Shown one piece after another: positions 1 to 7,918 of a stretch of DNA of 64,000 bases. The stretch is from Aquabacterium fontiphilum (GTDB lineage: Bacteria; Pseudomonadota; Gammaproteobacteria; Burkholderiales; Burkholderiaceae_C). The notes under the pieces are model-generated. The model did no database searches, was not told the DNA's origin, and saw nothing but the letters and a program-made list of their open reading frames with translations. Where the stretch lies: NCBI RefSeq assembly GCF_009909205.1, contig NZ_JAAAPN010000006.1, positions 124,001 through 188,000 on the forward strand. Reading direction: 5' to 3'. Position numbers and translations under genes: made by a program. The stretch's first letter is position 1; every line of letters begins with the position of its first letter.

Positions 1-1078
1 CGCCTGCCGCGGCGGCATTGGCCGAGGCATCGAGCCGGGCGCCCAGCCAGCCCGCGCCCGCGATCACCCGTTCGCGGATGGCGGCGGCGTTCTCGCCGAT
101 GCCCGCGGTGAACACGATGGCGTCCAGCCCGCCGAGGGTGGCGGCCAGCGCGCCCAGCTCCTGGCCGATGCGGTAGACGTACAGCGCCACCGCCTCCTGT
201 GCGGCGGGGTGGTCACTGGCCAGCAGCGCCCGCATGTCGGACGACAGACCCGACACACCGAGCAAGCCCGACTCCTGGTACAGCAGGCGTTCGATCTCGC
301 GCGCGCCCATGCCCTGCTCGTCCATCAGCCACAGCAGCACGCCGGCGTCGATGCTGCCGCAGCGCGTGCCCATGGGCAGCCCGTCCAGCGCGGTGAAGCC
401 CATGGTGGAAGCCACGCTGCGGCCGGCCTGCATGGCACACATGCTGGCGCCATTGCCCAGGTGCAGCACCACGGTGCGGCCCTGCGCAGCCCGCTCGTCC
501 AGCGCCGGCAGACGCGAGGCCACATACTCGTACGACAGGCCATGAAAGCCGTAACGGCGCACCCCGGCATCGTGATAGCGGCGTGGCAACGCGAAGCGCT
601 GGGCCAGCTCGGGCTGCCCGTGGTGAAACGCCGTGTCGAAGCAGCCCACCTGCGGCAGATCGGGCTGCAAGGCCATGAGGGCGCGCACGGGCGCCAGGTT
701 GTGCGGCTGGTGCAGCGGGGCCAGCGGCACGAGGGCGTCCAGTTCGCGCAGCACGGTCTCGTCGAGCCTCACGGGCCGGTGGTGGGCCACCCCACCATGC
801 ACGATGCGGTGGCCCACGGCGCCCAGGGTGTGCCCCTGCAGCCACTGCGGCATCAACGCCAGCACGCGGGCCAGCCCGTCAGCGTGCGACATGCGCTGCC
901 CTTCAGGCCAGCTGGACTCGGCCAGCACCCGACCGTCACCCGCCTGCACCTTCAGGCGCGGCGCGCGGCCCAGCTCTTCGAGCTTGCCGTGCACGAGCGG
1001 GCGTTCGGCCAGCGAGGCAAACAGCGAGAACTTCAGGCTCGACGAGCCCGCGTTGATGACGGCGATCGCGCGGTCCAT
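1..1078 (-). CDS. ackA: Acetate kinase, C-terminus cut by left edge
   Basis: Interconverts acetate plus ATP and acetyl phosphate in the cytoplasm. About 359 residues are visible. The start at 1078 gives MDRAIAVINAGSSSLKF, the N-terminal signature of the acetokinase family, with GAGGTGA as ribosome binding site. Further family motifs are GHRIVHGG, GFHGLSYEYV and HLGNGAS followed by the MGTRCGSIDAG loop. The extreme C-terminus, which carries the last catalytic glutamate, lies beyond the edge. It begins 9 bases after the stop of the phosphotransacetylase fusion gene, so the two are surely cotranscribed and form a Pta-Ack pathway. Propionate kinase is a less likely alternative. Confidence 0.95.
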   Translation of the reverse strand, partial: MDRAIAVINAGSSSLKFSLFASLAERPLVHGKLEELGRAPRLKVQAGDGRVLAESSWPEGQRMSHADGLARVLALMPQWLQGHTLGAVGHRIVHGGVAHHRPVRLDETVLRELDALVPLAPLHQPHNLAPVRALMALQPDLPQVGCFDTAFHHGQPELAQRFALPRRYHDAGVRRYGFHGLSYEYVASRLPALDERAAQGRTVVLHLGNGASMCAMQAGRSVASTMGFTALDGLPMGTRCGSIDAGVLLWLMDEQGMGAREIERLLYQESGLLGVSGLSSDMRALLASDHPAAQEAVALYVYRIGQELGALAATLGGLDAIVFTAGIGENAAAIRERVIAGAGWLGARLDASANAAAAG

Positions 1079-1087
1079 GGGCTCACC

Positions 1088-2503
1088 TCACTGGGGCCGC
1101 TGCGCCGCCGCCTGCGCCCGGGCGTGGGCCACCAGCTTGAGCACCGCCGCCGAAGCCAGGCGCATGCGCACCGAGTCGGCCCGGCTGGTCAGCACGATGG
1201 GTACCCGGGTGCCGAGCACGATGCCGGCGCTGTCGGCGCCCGCCAGATACTGCAGCTGCTTGGCCACCATGTTGCCCGCCTCCAGGTCGGGCACGACGAG
1301 GATGTCGGCCAGCCCTGCCACCTGTGAGCGGATCTTCTTCGTGCGGGCGGCCTCGACGCTGATGGCGTTGTCAAAGGCCAGCGGCCCGTCCACCAGCCCG
1401 CCGGTGATCTGTCCCCGGTCAGCCATCTTGCACAGCATGGCCGCATCGATGGTCGCCTGCATCGCCGGATTGACCGTCTCGACCGCCGCGAGGATGGCCA
1501 CCTTGGGCTCGGCCACACCCAGGATGTGGGCCAGGTCAATGGCGTTCTGCACGATGTCGACCTTGTCGCGGATGGACGGCGCGATGTTCACCGCCGCATC
1601 GGTGACCATCAGCATGCGGGGATAGGCCGGCACGTCCATCACGAACACATGGCTGATGCGCCGGCCGGTGCGCAGGCCGTGCGTGGCGTCCACCACGGCG
1701 CCCATCAACTCATCGGTGTGCAGGCTGCCCTTCATCAGGGCCTGCACCTCGCCGGCACGGGCCATGGCCACGGCGGCAGACGCCGCCGCGTGACTGTGCT
1801 CGGTGTCCACCAGGCGGTAGGGCGACAGGTCCCAGCCGGCTTCGGTGGCCACCGCGCGAATCTTGGCCTGCGGGCCCACGAGCACCGGCTCGATCAGCCC
1901 GTGGCGCGCAGCCTCCAGCGCGCCGGCCAGCGCCTCGCGATCGCAGGGGTGCACCACCGCGCAGACCACGGGCGGCTGGCCCTCGCAATGGCGAAAAAGC
2001 CGCGCGAACACGTCGTTGCGCCGCAGGATGACGCTGGACGTATCCCGGTGGTCGACCGTCAGATTGGACGCAGGCGCACGCACAGCCACCCGGCCCTTGA
2101 GCAAGGTGTCGTGACCGCGCGTGACATCGCAATCGAAGACAAGCCGGTCAGGCGGCTGCTTGTCGACCAGCGTGACTGTGGCCAGCAACTGGTCACCCAC
2201 GCTGGCCTGGCCGTCATAGACCAGCTCGTGCGACAGGATCACCGTGCCCGGCCCCGGCAGGCGGCGCTTGAGCACACCATGGATCAGCGCCTCGGCGCTC
2301 ACGCCCTCGCAAGCCGGCGGCACGCCCGGCAGAGCCCCGCGGACATCGTCGCTGCTGGTGAAGGGATTGGCGTCGCCCGACACCAGCGCGAGCAACTCGA
2401 CCTCATCCCGCGTCACGGTGTGGGCCACGGTCACGGTGTCACCCAGGGCGACCTGGTCGAAGGTGTGGTTGGTGAACGAGGTCATGGGAGAAGGACTGGT
2501 CAT
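1088..2503 (-). CDS. MaoC-like / phosphate acetyltransferase fusion protein
   Basis: A two-domain protein of 471 residues. Residues about 8-150 form a MaoC-like hotdog domain. Residues about 165-465 form a phosphate acetyl/butyryltransferase domain that interconverts acyl-CoA and acyl phosphate (motifs LMKGSLHTDELMGAV, HVFVMDVP, DGPLAFDNA, LVVPDLEAGN). Families of this build are annotated as bifunctional enoyl-CoA hydratase/phosphate acetyltransferase. The hydratase motif normally reads D-x-N-P-x-H, but here it is DANPFT: Asp44 is present while the catalytic His is Thr49, so hydratase activity is doubtful. I chose the start at 2503 because GGAG lies 8 bases upstream; in-frame ATGs at 2542 and 2485 are alternatives. 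Operon with ackA. Confidence 0.9.
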   Translation of the reverse strand: MTSPSPMTSFTNHTFDQVALGDTVTVAHTVTRDEVELLALVSGDANPFTSSDDVRGALPGVPPACEGVSAEALIHGVLKRRLPGPGTVILSHELVYDGQASVGDQLLATVTLVDKQPPDRLVFDCDVTRGHDTLLKGRVAVRAPASNLTVDHRDTSSVILRRNDVFARLFRHCEGQPPVVCAVVHPCDREALAGALEAARHGLIEPVLVGPQAKIRAVATEAGWDLSPYRLVDTEHSHAAASAAVAMARAGEVQALMKGSLHTDELMGAVVDATHGLRTGRRISHVFVMDVPAYPRMLMVTDAAVNIAPSIRDKVDIVQNAIDLAHILGVAEPKVAILAAVETVNPAMQATIDAAMLCKMADRGQITGGLVDGPLAFDNAISVEAARTKKIRSQVAGLADILVVPDLEAGNMVAKQLQYLAGADSAGIVLGTRVPIVLTSRADSVRMRLASAAVLKLVAHARAQAAAQRPQ

Positions 2504-2572
2504 GCAGAAGGCTCCATGCTGGTGAACGCCGGTGACAAGCATATGGCTTGCCCAGCGCCGTCTGCGGCCGGG

Positions 2573-2590
2573 ACCTGAGCAAACTCAGGT
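2573..2590. repeat. Inverted repeat between the acetate genes and nemR
   Basis: Arms ACCTGAG and CTCAGGT flank CAAA. The repeat lies in the 146-base divergent intergenic region, upstream of the phosphotransacetylase fusion gene. It could be a regulator site or a leader hairpin. No function is shown. Confidence 0.35.
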
Positions 2591-2614
2591 AAAGGACGCC
2601 CGAACCCGGGTCGC

Positions 2615-2643
2615 TTGCATTTTAAGACGACTGGTCATATTAT
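2615..2643 (+). promoter_or_regulatory. Sigma-70 promoter of nemR, probably leaderless
   Basis: TTGCAT (2615-2620) and TATTAT (2638-2643) are separated by exactly 17 bases. The expected transcription start, about 7 bases after the -10 box, falls on the A of the ATG at 2650. No Shine-Dalgarno sequence lies between the -10 box and the ATG, so the transcript is probably leaderless. Confidence 0.6.
2624..2638. promoter_or_regulatory. Putative NemR autoregulatory operator
   Basis: An imperfect inverted repeat, AAGAC then GACTG then GTCAT, sits inside the spacer between the -35 and -10 boxes of the nemR promoter, where bound repressor would block polymerase. It loosely resembles the E. coli NemR box (TAGAC and GTCTA half sites), although the spacing is one base shorter. 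Assignment is by position and partial similarity only. Confidence 0.4.
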
Positions 2644-2649
2644 TTACCC

Positions 2650-3267
2650 ATGCCCCGCACCGCCGACAAGACCGACATCCCCCGCCGCCTGACCGAAGCG
2701 GGTTACCTGCTGTTCAACCGCGACGGCTACAACGCCACGGGCATCCAGCAGATCACCGATCAGGCCGGCGTGCCCAAGGGCTCGTTCTACAACCACTTCG
2801 ACAGCAAAGAGGCCTTTGCCGCAGCCATCATCGGCCACTACGCCGAGTGGGTGGGCCAGGCCTGGGACGCGTGCCTGGCCGAAGCGCCAACGGAGCCCGT
2901 GGCCGCGCTGCGCCACCTGTTCACCCGCTTTGCCGAGCACCACGCGCGTCAGGGATGCCAGGGATGCCTCGTGGGCAACTTCGCGGCCGAGGTGGCTGAA
3001 TCCAGTCCACTGTGTCGCGAGGTGCTCCATGGCTGCCTGAGCGACTGGCGCGGCCGCCTGGCCGAGCTGATTGCGCAAGGCCAGGCCAGCGGCGCCCTGC
3101 GCACCGATGTGGCGCCCCACGATCTCGCCACCTTCTTCTGGGATGCCTGGGAGGGTGCCCTGCTGCGCATGAAGGTGGAGCAGCGCGTCCAGCCCCTGCA
3201 CGACACCGTCGCCCTGCTGCTGGACCACCTGCTGCGGCCCGTAGGCCCCGCGATGGTTCACACCTGA
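2650..3267 (+). CDS. nemR: TetR-family electrophile/hypochlorite-responsive repressor, NemR-like
   Basis: A cytoplasmic DNA-binding repressor of 205 residues. Residues about 12-58 are the TetR helix-turn-helix domain (ITDQAGVPKGSFYNHF), followed by a helical ligand domain. E. coli NemR senses bleach and electrophiles through Cys106 and Lys175. Here Cys106 lies in GCQGCLVGN and Lys175 in LLRMKVEQ at the same residue numbers, with an extra Cys103 nearby. The gene lies 90 bases upstream of a NemA-like ene-reductase on the same strand, reproducing the nemR-nemA arrangement. The ATG at 2650 has no ribosome binding site but sits where a leaderless message would begin. Another electrophile-sensing TetR regulator is the main alternative. 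Confidence 0.85.
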   Translation: MPRTADKTDIPRRLTEAGYLLFNRDGYNATGIQQITDQAGVPKGSFYNHFDSKEAFAAAIIGHYAEWVGQAWDACLAEAPTEPVAALRHLFTRFAEHHARQGCQGCLVGNFAAEVAESSPLCREVLHGCLSDWRGRLAELIAQGQASGALRTDVAPHDLATFFWDAWEGALLRMKVEQRVQPLHDTVALLLDHLLRPVGPAMVHT

Positions 3268-3357
3268 TCACCCTATCCGAGGGGTGGCGCCCACCCGGCC
3301 CCGCCCTGCCCCGCAACCTCGTCTTCTCACCCGAAGCACTTGATGAGCCCTGACCCC

Positions 3358-4455
3358 ATGAGCCACACCGAACGCACCCTGTACTCGCCCTTCCAACTGG
3401 GCCCCATCACCCTGGCCAACCGCATGGTGATGGCCCCGCTGACGCGCAACCGCGCCGAGCCCGGCAACGTGCCCGGCCCCATGACCATCGAGTACTACGC
3501 CCAACGCGCCAGCGTGGGCCTGATCATCGCCGAGGCCACCCAGGTGTCGGCCCAGGCCCAGGGCTACATCGCCACGCCGGGCCTGCACACGCCCGAGCAG
3601 ATCGCCGGCTGGAAGAAGGTGACCGACGAGGTGCATGCCCGCGGCGGCAAGATCTTCGTGCAGCTGTGGCACACGGGCCGCATGTCGCACACGGCCTTCC
3701 AGCCCGGCGAGAAAGCCCCCGTGGCCCCGTCGGCGGTGCGCGCCAACGCCAAGACCTACATCCCCGGCGCCGGCTATGTGGACACGTCTGAGCCACGCGC
3801 GCTGGAACTCAGCGAAATCGCCGGCATCGTCGATGACTTCCGCACCGCGGCTCGCCACGCCATCGAGGCCGGCTTTGACGGTGTCGAGATCCACGGCGCT
3901 CACGGCTACCTGATCGACGCTTTCTTGCGCGACGGCTCCAACAAGCGCACCGATGCCTACGGTGGCTCGATCGAGAACCGCGCGCGCTTCCTGGTTGAGG
4001 TGATGACCGCCGTGGTGGGCGAGATTGGCGCCGATCGCACCGGCATCCGCCTCTCGCCCGTGTCGCCTGTCAACGACTCCAGCGAATCGCAGCCGCAGCC
4101 CCTGTTCGAGCACGTGGTGCGCGAGCTGGAGAAGCTGCACCCGGTCTACATCCACGTGGTGGAGGGCTTCACTGGCGGCCCGCGTGACAACGCCCCCTTC
4201 GACTACGCTGCGCTGCGCAAGCTCTACAGCGGCGTCTGGATGGTGAACAACGGCTACGACAAGGCCATGGCCGAAGCCGCGGTGGCCGGTGGCCACGCCG
4301 ACCTGGTGTCCTTTGGTCGCCTGATGATCACCAACCCCGACCTGCCCCGCCGCTTCAAAGAAAACGCGCCCCTCAACGAGCTGTTCAAGGATGCGCCGCT
4401 GTATGGCGGTGTCGGCCCCCACGGCTACATCGATTACCCGGCGCTGCCCGCCTGA
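3358..4455 (+). CDS. nemA: NemA-like ene-reductase (Old Yellow Enzyme)
   Basis: An FMN-dependent cytoplasmic TIM-barrel enzyme that uses NAD(P)H to reduce activated alkenes, N-ethylmaleimide and nitro compounds. 365 residues, the usual length. The N-terminus (LYSPFQLGPITLANRMVMAPLTRNRA) places the FMN-binding strand. The substrate-binding His and catalytic region are in DGVEIHGAHGYLIDAFL, followed by NKRTDAYGGSIENR, and the phosphate-binding end is LVSFGRLMITNPDLPRR. The start is uncertain between 3343 and 3358; I use 3358, matching usual family N-termini. It follows nemR on the same strand and probably detoxifies the electrophiles NemR senses. A perfect terminator for this transcript lies at 4534-4556. 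Confidence 0.93.
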   Translation: MSHTERTLYSPFQLGPITLANRMVMAPLTRNRAEPGNVPGPMTIEYYAQRASVGLIIAEATQVSAQAQGYIATPGLHTPEQIAGWKKVTDEVHARGGKIFVQLWHTGRMSHTAFQPGEKAPVAPSAVRANAKTYIPGAGYVDTSEPRALELSEIAGIVDDFRTAARHAIEAGFDGVEIHGAHGYLIDAFLRDGSNKRTDAYGGSIENRARFLVEVMTAVVGEIGADRTGIRLSPVSPVNDSSESQPQPLFEHVVRELEKLHPVYIHVVEGFTGGPRDNAPFDYAALRKLYSGVWMVNNGYDKAMAEAAVAGGHADLVSFGRLMITNPDLPRRFKENAPLNELFKDAPLYGGVGPHGYIDYPALPA

Positions 4456-4458
4456 GAA

Positions 4459-4476
4459 GGCGCCGGTACCGGCGCC
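4459..4476. repeat. Perfect 18-base palindrome
   Basis: GGCGCCGGTACCGGCGCC lies in the 32-base gap between the convergent stops of the ene-reductase and the photolyase. It can form a strong stem but has no T-tract on either side, so it is not a classical intrinsic terminator. It may stabilise 3' ends. Confidence 0.5.
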
Positions 4477-4487
4477 ATCAACCCCAC

Positions 4488-6158
4488 TCAGCTCAGTTCG
4501 TCAAACAGACCGAGCTGAGGGCTGGGTGACACCAAGGACGCTTCGGCGTCCTTTTTCATGCGGGTGCGCGACGCGCTCGCGCCACGCGCGCGCGCCGGCC
4601 GCGTGGTCGATGGCAGACCACTCTTGCGTGAGCCATGCCGTGCCTGTACGCCGTCGGCCTCCCGCTGCGCCTCGGGCTGACGCCGCACGGCGGCCAATCG
4701 GGCCTTGGCCTCGCGCACCGCGCTCACCGGATCCACGATGGGCGGGGGGTAGTGGCTGCCGATCACACAGCCCGCCGCACGCTGCCCGGCCAGTGACAGC
4801 CGCCAGGGCTCGGCCAGGTGCTCGGTGGGCACCCCCGCCAACTCAGGCACCCAGCGCCGGATGAACACCCCCTCGGGGTCGTGCTCTTGCGCCTGCTTGG
4901 TGGGCGAATACACCCGCATGGTGTTGATGCCCGTGGTGCCCGATTGCATCTGCATCTGGCTCCAGTGGATGCCGGGCTCGAAGTCGATGAACTGGCGCGC
5001 CAGGTGCAGCCCAGGCTCGCGCCAGTGCAGCCACAGCGGGTAGGCCGCCACCGACACCAGCATGGCCCGCATGCGAAAGTTCAGCCAGCCCGTGGCATTC
5101 AGGCTGCGCATGCAGGCATCCACCATCGGAAAACCCGTCTCCCCCCGGCACCAGGCCTCAAAGCGCGCACGGTCGAAGTCGGGCTCGCGCAGGCCGTCAT
5201 ACGCCCGCGCAAAGTTCCGCCACTCGATCTCGGGCTCGGATTCCAGCTTTTGCATGAAGTGGCAATGCCAGCGCAAGCGCGAGGCAAAGCCTTGCAGGTG
5301 GTAGGCCAGATCACGGTCGCCGGGCTCGTCTCGTGCTCGCAAGGCGGCGATGCGCGCCTCGGTGGCCTGGTGCACGCACCGCATCGAGATCGAGCCAAAA
5401 CTCAGGTGGGCGCTCAAGCGGCTGCACCCGGCCTCGGCGGTCAGGGGGCTGGACAGGTGCTGCCGGTAGCCCCGGCTTCGGTGCAACAAGAAGCTGGCCA
5501 GATCGGCCCAGGCGGCGCGCTCGCCTGCGGGCAGCACAGGCACGTTGACGCGAGCCGTGGCCGGATGTCGCGCGGCCCAGCCCGGCACATGGGCAGCGGC
5601 CACGGACGCCAGCTCCGGCACACATTCAGGCGCAGCGCTGCCCAGCACGGCCCAGGCCACCCCCATCGGCGGACGCCAGCCATCCGGCATCGGCCACTCG
5701 GCGGCCGCCATGCGCGCCTCCCAGCGCGCGGCCCATCCGCTGCGCGCACGCAAGGCGCGGATCGCGCCCGTCTGCGCATGCTCCGTCCACACCACCGCCT
5801 GGCGGCGACACCAACGGGCCACCGCGCGGTCACGTTCATAGCTCCAGAACGGGCCGGTCTCTTCATGGCTGAGCAAGTCGGTGAAGGCCCATGCGCGGTG
5901 CACGGCCGCCAGCACATCGGTGGCCTCGCCCACACGCACCAGCAAGCGCAGGCCACGCCCGGCCAGGTCGGCCTGCAGTTCGGCCAGACAACGCTGCAGG
6001 TGGTGCAGATGACGCAGATCGAACTCGGGGCTTTCCAGCCAGGCCGGCTCCAACACGAACAGCGCCAAAGCCTCATCGGCATGCGCTGCCTGCGCCAGCG
6101 GCGCGTGGTCGCGCAGCCGCAGATCGCGTTTGAACCAGACCAGGGCACGTTGCATCAT
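4488..6158 (-). CDS. Cryptochrome/DNA photolyase family flavoprotein with a C-terminal tail
   Basis: A light-driven DNA repair enzyme or blue-light flavoprotein of 556 residues. It opens with MMQRALVWFKRDLRLRDHAPL, the photolyase alpha/beta antenna domain (residues about 3-135). The helical FAD domain follows, with HLSFGSIS, ASRLRWHCHF, ETGFPMVDACMRSL, GWLNFRMRAMLVS and HWSQMQMQSGTTGIN. The usual class I photolyase Gly-Thr-Gly-Asp FAD motif is replaced by the Thr-Thr-Gly-Ile-Asn form, so substrate specificity is not assigned. From about residue 490 the protein becomes a basic, low-complexity tail ending in QLGLFDELS, which matches a beta-clamp binding pentapeptide. The start at 6158 or 6155 follows family N-termini. 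Confidence 0.88.
   Translation of the reverse strand: MMQRALVWFKRDLRLRDHAPLAQAAHADEALALFVLEPAWLESPEFDLRHLHHLQRCLAELQADLAGRGLRLLVRVGEATDVLAAVHRAWAFTDLLSHEETGPFWSYERDRAVARWCRRQAVVWTEHAQTGAIRALRARSGWAARWEARMAAAEWPMPDGWRPPMGVAWAVLGSAAPECVPELASVAAAHVPGWAARHPATARVNVPVLPAGERAAWADLASFLLHRSRGYRQHLSSPLTAEAGCSRLSAHLSFGSISMRCVHQATEARIAALRARDEPGDRDLAYHLQGFASRLRWHCHFMQKLESEPEIEWRNFARAYDGLREPDFDRARFEAWCRGETGFPMVDACMRSLNATGWLNFRMRAMLVSVAAYPLWLHWREPGLHLARQFIDFEPGIHWSQMQMQSGTTGINTMRVYSPTKQAQEHDPEGVFIRRWVPELAGVPTEHLAEPWRLSLAGQRAAGCVIGSHYPPPIVDPVSAVREAKARLAAVRRQPEAQREADGVQARHGSRKSGLPSTTRPARARGASASRTRMKKDAEASLVSPSPQLGLFDELS
4534..4556 (+). terminator. Intrinsic terminator for nemR-nemA, inside the photolyase gene
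   Basis: A perfect stem AAGGACGC / GCGTCCTT closes a stable TTCG tetraloop and runs into five Ts on the plus strand. It lies 78 bases past the nemA stop and overlaps the antisense codons for the photolyase tail. The minus-strand transcript lacks a T-tract here, so termination should act only on the nemA side. Confidence 0.8.
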
Positions 6159-6262
6159 GACGGCATTGTCGGCAGCGCCGCCAGCACGTGGCCCAGCGCA
6201 CAGACGTGCGGCGGGCATGACGCCTTTTTGTCCCCGTCGACAACCTCCTGGCGTTGCGCCGC

Positions 6263-6291
6263 TTGACGTCCTAACCCGTTGTGGTTATCTT
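6263..6291 (+). promoter_or_regulatory. Sigma-70 promoter of the monooxygenase gene
   Basis: TTGACG (6263-6268) and TATCTT (6286-6291) with a 17-base spacer. Transcription should begin near 6298, leaving a leader of about 45 bases before the ATG at 6343, which has a GAGGAG ribosome binding site. It lies in the divergent gap with the photolyase. Confidence 0.65.
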
Positions 6292-6342
6292 GCGCACACA
6301 ATGACAAGGCGCGTTGTCAGAATGCGCCACGAGGAGACACAC

Positions 6343-7824
6343 ATGCACCCAAGCCCCGCCGAGGATCGGCGCGACTGGGAGGTGATCGTGGTGGGCGCCG
6401 GTTTCGCGGGCATCGCAGCGGGCGTCAAACTGCGCGAAGCCGGCATCCTTGACTTCATCGTCCTGGAGAAGGCCGATGACGTCGGTGGCGTCTGGCGCGA
6501 CAACACCTACCCGGGTTGCACCTGCGATGTGCCGTCCGCGCTGTACTCGTATTCCTTCGCGCCCAAGCCGGACTGGCAGCGCCTGTTTGCACCACAGGCC
6601 GAGATCCGCGCGTACCTGCAGGACATCGCCCGCCGCTTCCATGTGCGGCAACACACCCGCTTCCGGCACGAACTGCTGGCGGCCCGCTGGTCTGACGAAA
6701 CCGCACGCTGGCAGTTGGAGACCTCACAAGGCGGCTTCACCGCCCGCTTTGTCATCCTGGCTTGCGGGCCCATGCACGAGCCCGTGGTCCCGGCCATTCC
6801 AGGACTCGCTGATTTCCCCGGTACGGTGTTCCACTCGTCTCAGTGGCGACACGATCACGACCTGCGCGGCCGCCGGGTGGCCGTGATCGGTACCGGGGCT
6901 TCTGCCATCCAGTTCGTGCCAGCCATCCAGCCCACCGTCGGACACCTGACGGTCTTCCAGCGCACGCCGCAATGGATCCTGCCCAAGCTCGACCTCGGCA
7001 TCCCCCGAGCCGTGCAAGCGCTGTTCGAGCGGGTGCCGCTGATGCAGCGGCTGCTGCGAGACTCGGTCTATGGCACCTTCGAGGCGCTCAACGGCGGCAT
7101 CCGCCATCCGGCCGTCATGAAGCAGTTGCAACGCCTGGCGCGTCACAACATTCACCGCAGCGTGCGCGATCCAGCCCTGCGCGCAGCACTCACGCCCGAC
7201 TACATCGCCGGCTGCAAACGCATCCTGCAATCCAACAACTGGTATCCCGCGCTGGTTCAGCCCAACGTCACCCTGGTGCCGCACGGTGTGCAAGCCATCG
7301 AAGGCCACCGGGTCGTCGCCCAGGATGGCAGTCAGCACGAGGCAGACACCCTCATCCTGGGCACCGGCTTCGAGATCACGGCGCCGCCCATCGCACAGCG
7401 CATCCGGGGGCGCAGCGGCATCCCGGTGGCCCAGCGATGGGCCGGCAGTCCGGAAGGCTATCTGGGCACGATGGTCATGGACTGCCCGAACGCCTTTCTC
7501 ATGTTCGGACCCAACCTGGCCGTCAGCTCATCTGCAGTCATCATCATCGAGGCGCAACTGGCCTATGTGGTGGACGCGCTGAAGCAGGCCAGAGCCCAGC
7601 GCGTGCGCAGCATCGACGTCGACCCGCATCGCCACCGCCGCTACAACGCACAACTGCAGGCCGCGCTCCAGCACACCGTCTGGAACACCGGCGGCTGCCA
7701 GAGCTATTACCTGGACGCCAACGGACGCAACAGCACTGCCTGGCCATGGACGACCTTCGAGATGCGCCGACGATTGAGCCGCTTTCGCATGAGCGAGTAC
7801 GTCGTTCAGCACGAACCGACCTGA
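6343..7824 (+). CDS. Flavin-containing (Baeyer-Villiger type) monooxygenase
   Basis: An FAD- and NADPH-dependent cytoplasmic monooxygenase of 493 residues that should insert oxygen into a ketone to give an ester or lactone, though the substrate is unknown. Motifs in order: FAD Rossmann G18xG20xxG23 (VVGAGFAG), the DNTYPGC segment, the Baeyer-Villiger fingerprint F158xGxxxH164xxxW168 (FPGTVFHSSQW), NADPH Rossmann GTGASA at 183-188, and ILGTGFE near the C-terminus. The start at 6343 is fixed by GAGGAG six bases upstream. An Old Yellow Enzyme-like gene follows 94 bases later on the same strand, suggesting successive steps on one unsaturated or cyclic ketone. Other flavoprotein monooxygenases share the folds, but the fingerprint favours the Baeyer-Villiger group. 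Confidence 0.9.
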   Translation: MHPSPAEDRRDWEVIVVGAGFAGIAAGVKLREAGILDFIVLEKADDVGGVWRDNTYPGCTCDVPSALYSYSFAPKPDWQRLFAPQAEIRAYLQDIARRFHVRQHTRFRHELLAARWSDETARWQLETSQGGFTARFVILACGPMHEPVVPAIPGLADFPGTVFHSSQWRHDHDLRGRRVAVIGTGASAIQFVPAIQPTVGHLTVFQRTPQWILPKLDLGIPRAVQALFERVPLMQRLLRDSVYGTFEALNGGIRHPAVMKQLQRLARHNIHRSVRDPALRAALTPDYIAGCKRILQSNNWYPALVQPNVTLVPHGVQAIEGHRVVAQDGSQHEADTLILGTGFEITAPPIAQRIRGRSGIPVAQRWAGSPEGYLGTMVMDCPNAFLMFGPNLAVSSSAVIIIEAQLAYVVDALKQARAQRVRSIDVDPHRHRRYNAQLQAALQHTVWNTGGCQSYYLDANGRNSTAWPWTTFEMRRRLSRFRMSEYVVQHEPT

Positions 7825-7918
7825 CCGCCCCAGACCCTCTGCCGCGCTGTTGGCGCTTACCCACGCTCACCCGCACTCACCCGCTCCACCCTGTTCTTCC
7901 CTCCTCCCAGCGCCCCCC

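Noticed and set aside
4459-4476. The GGCGCC palindrome as the main terminator of nemA
   Set aside because: It has no T-tract. A complete terminator lies 58 bases further on.
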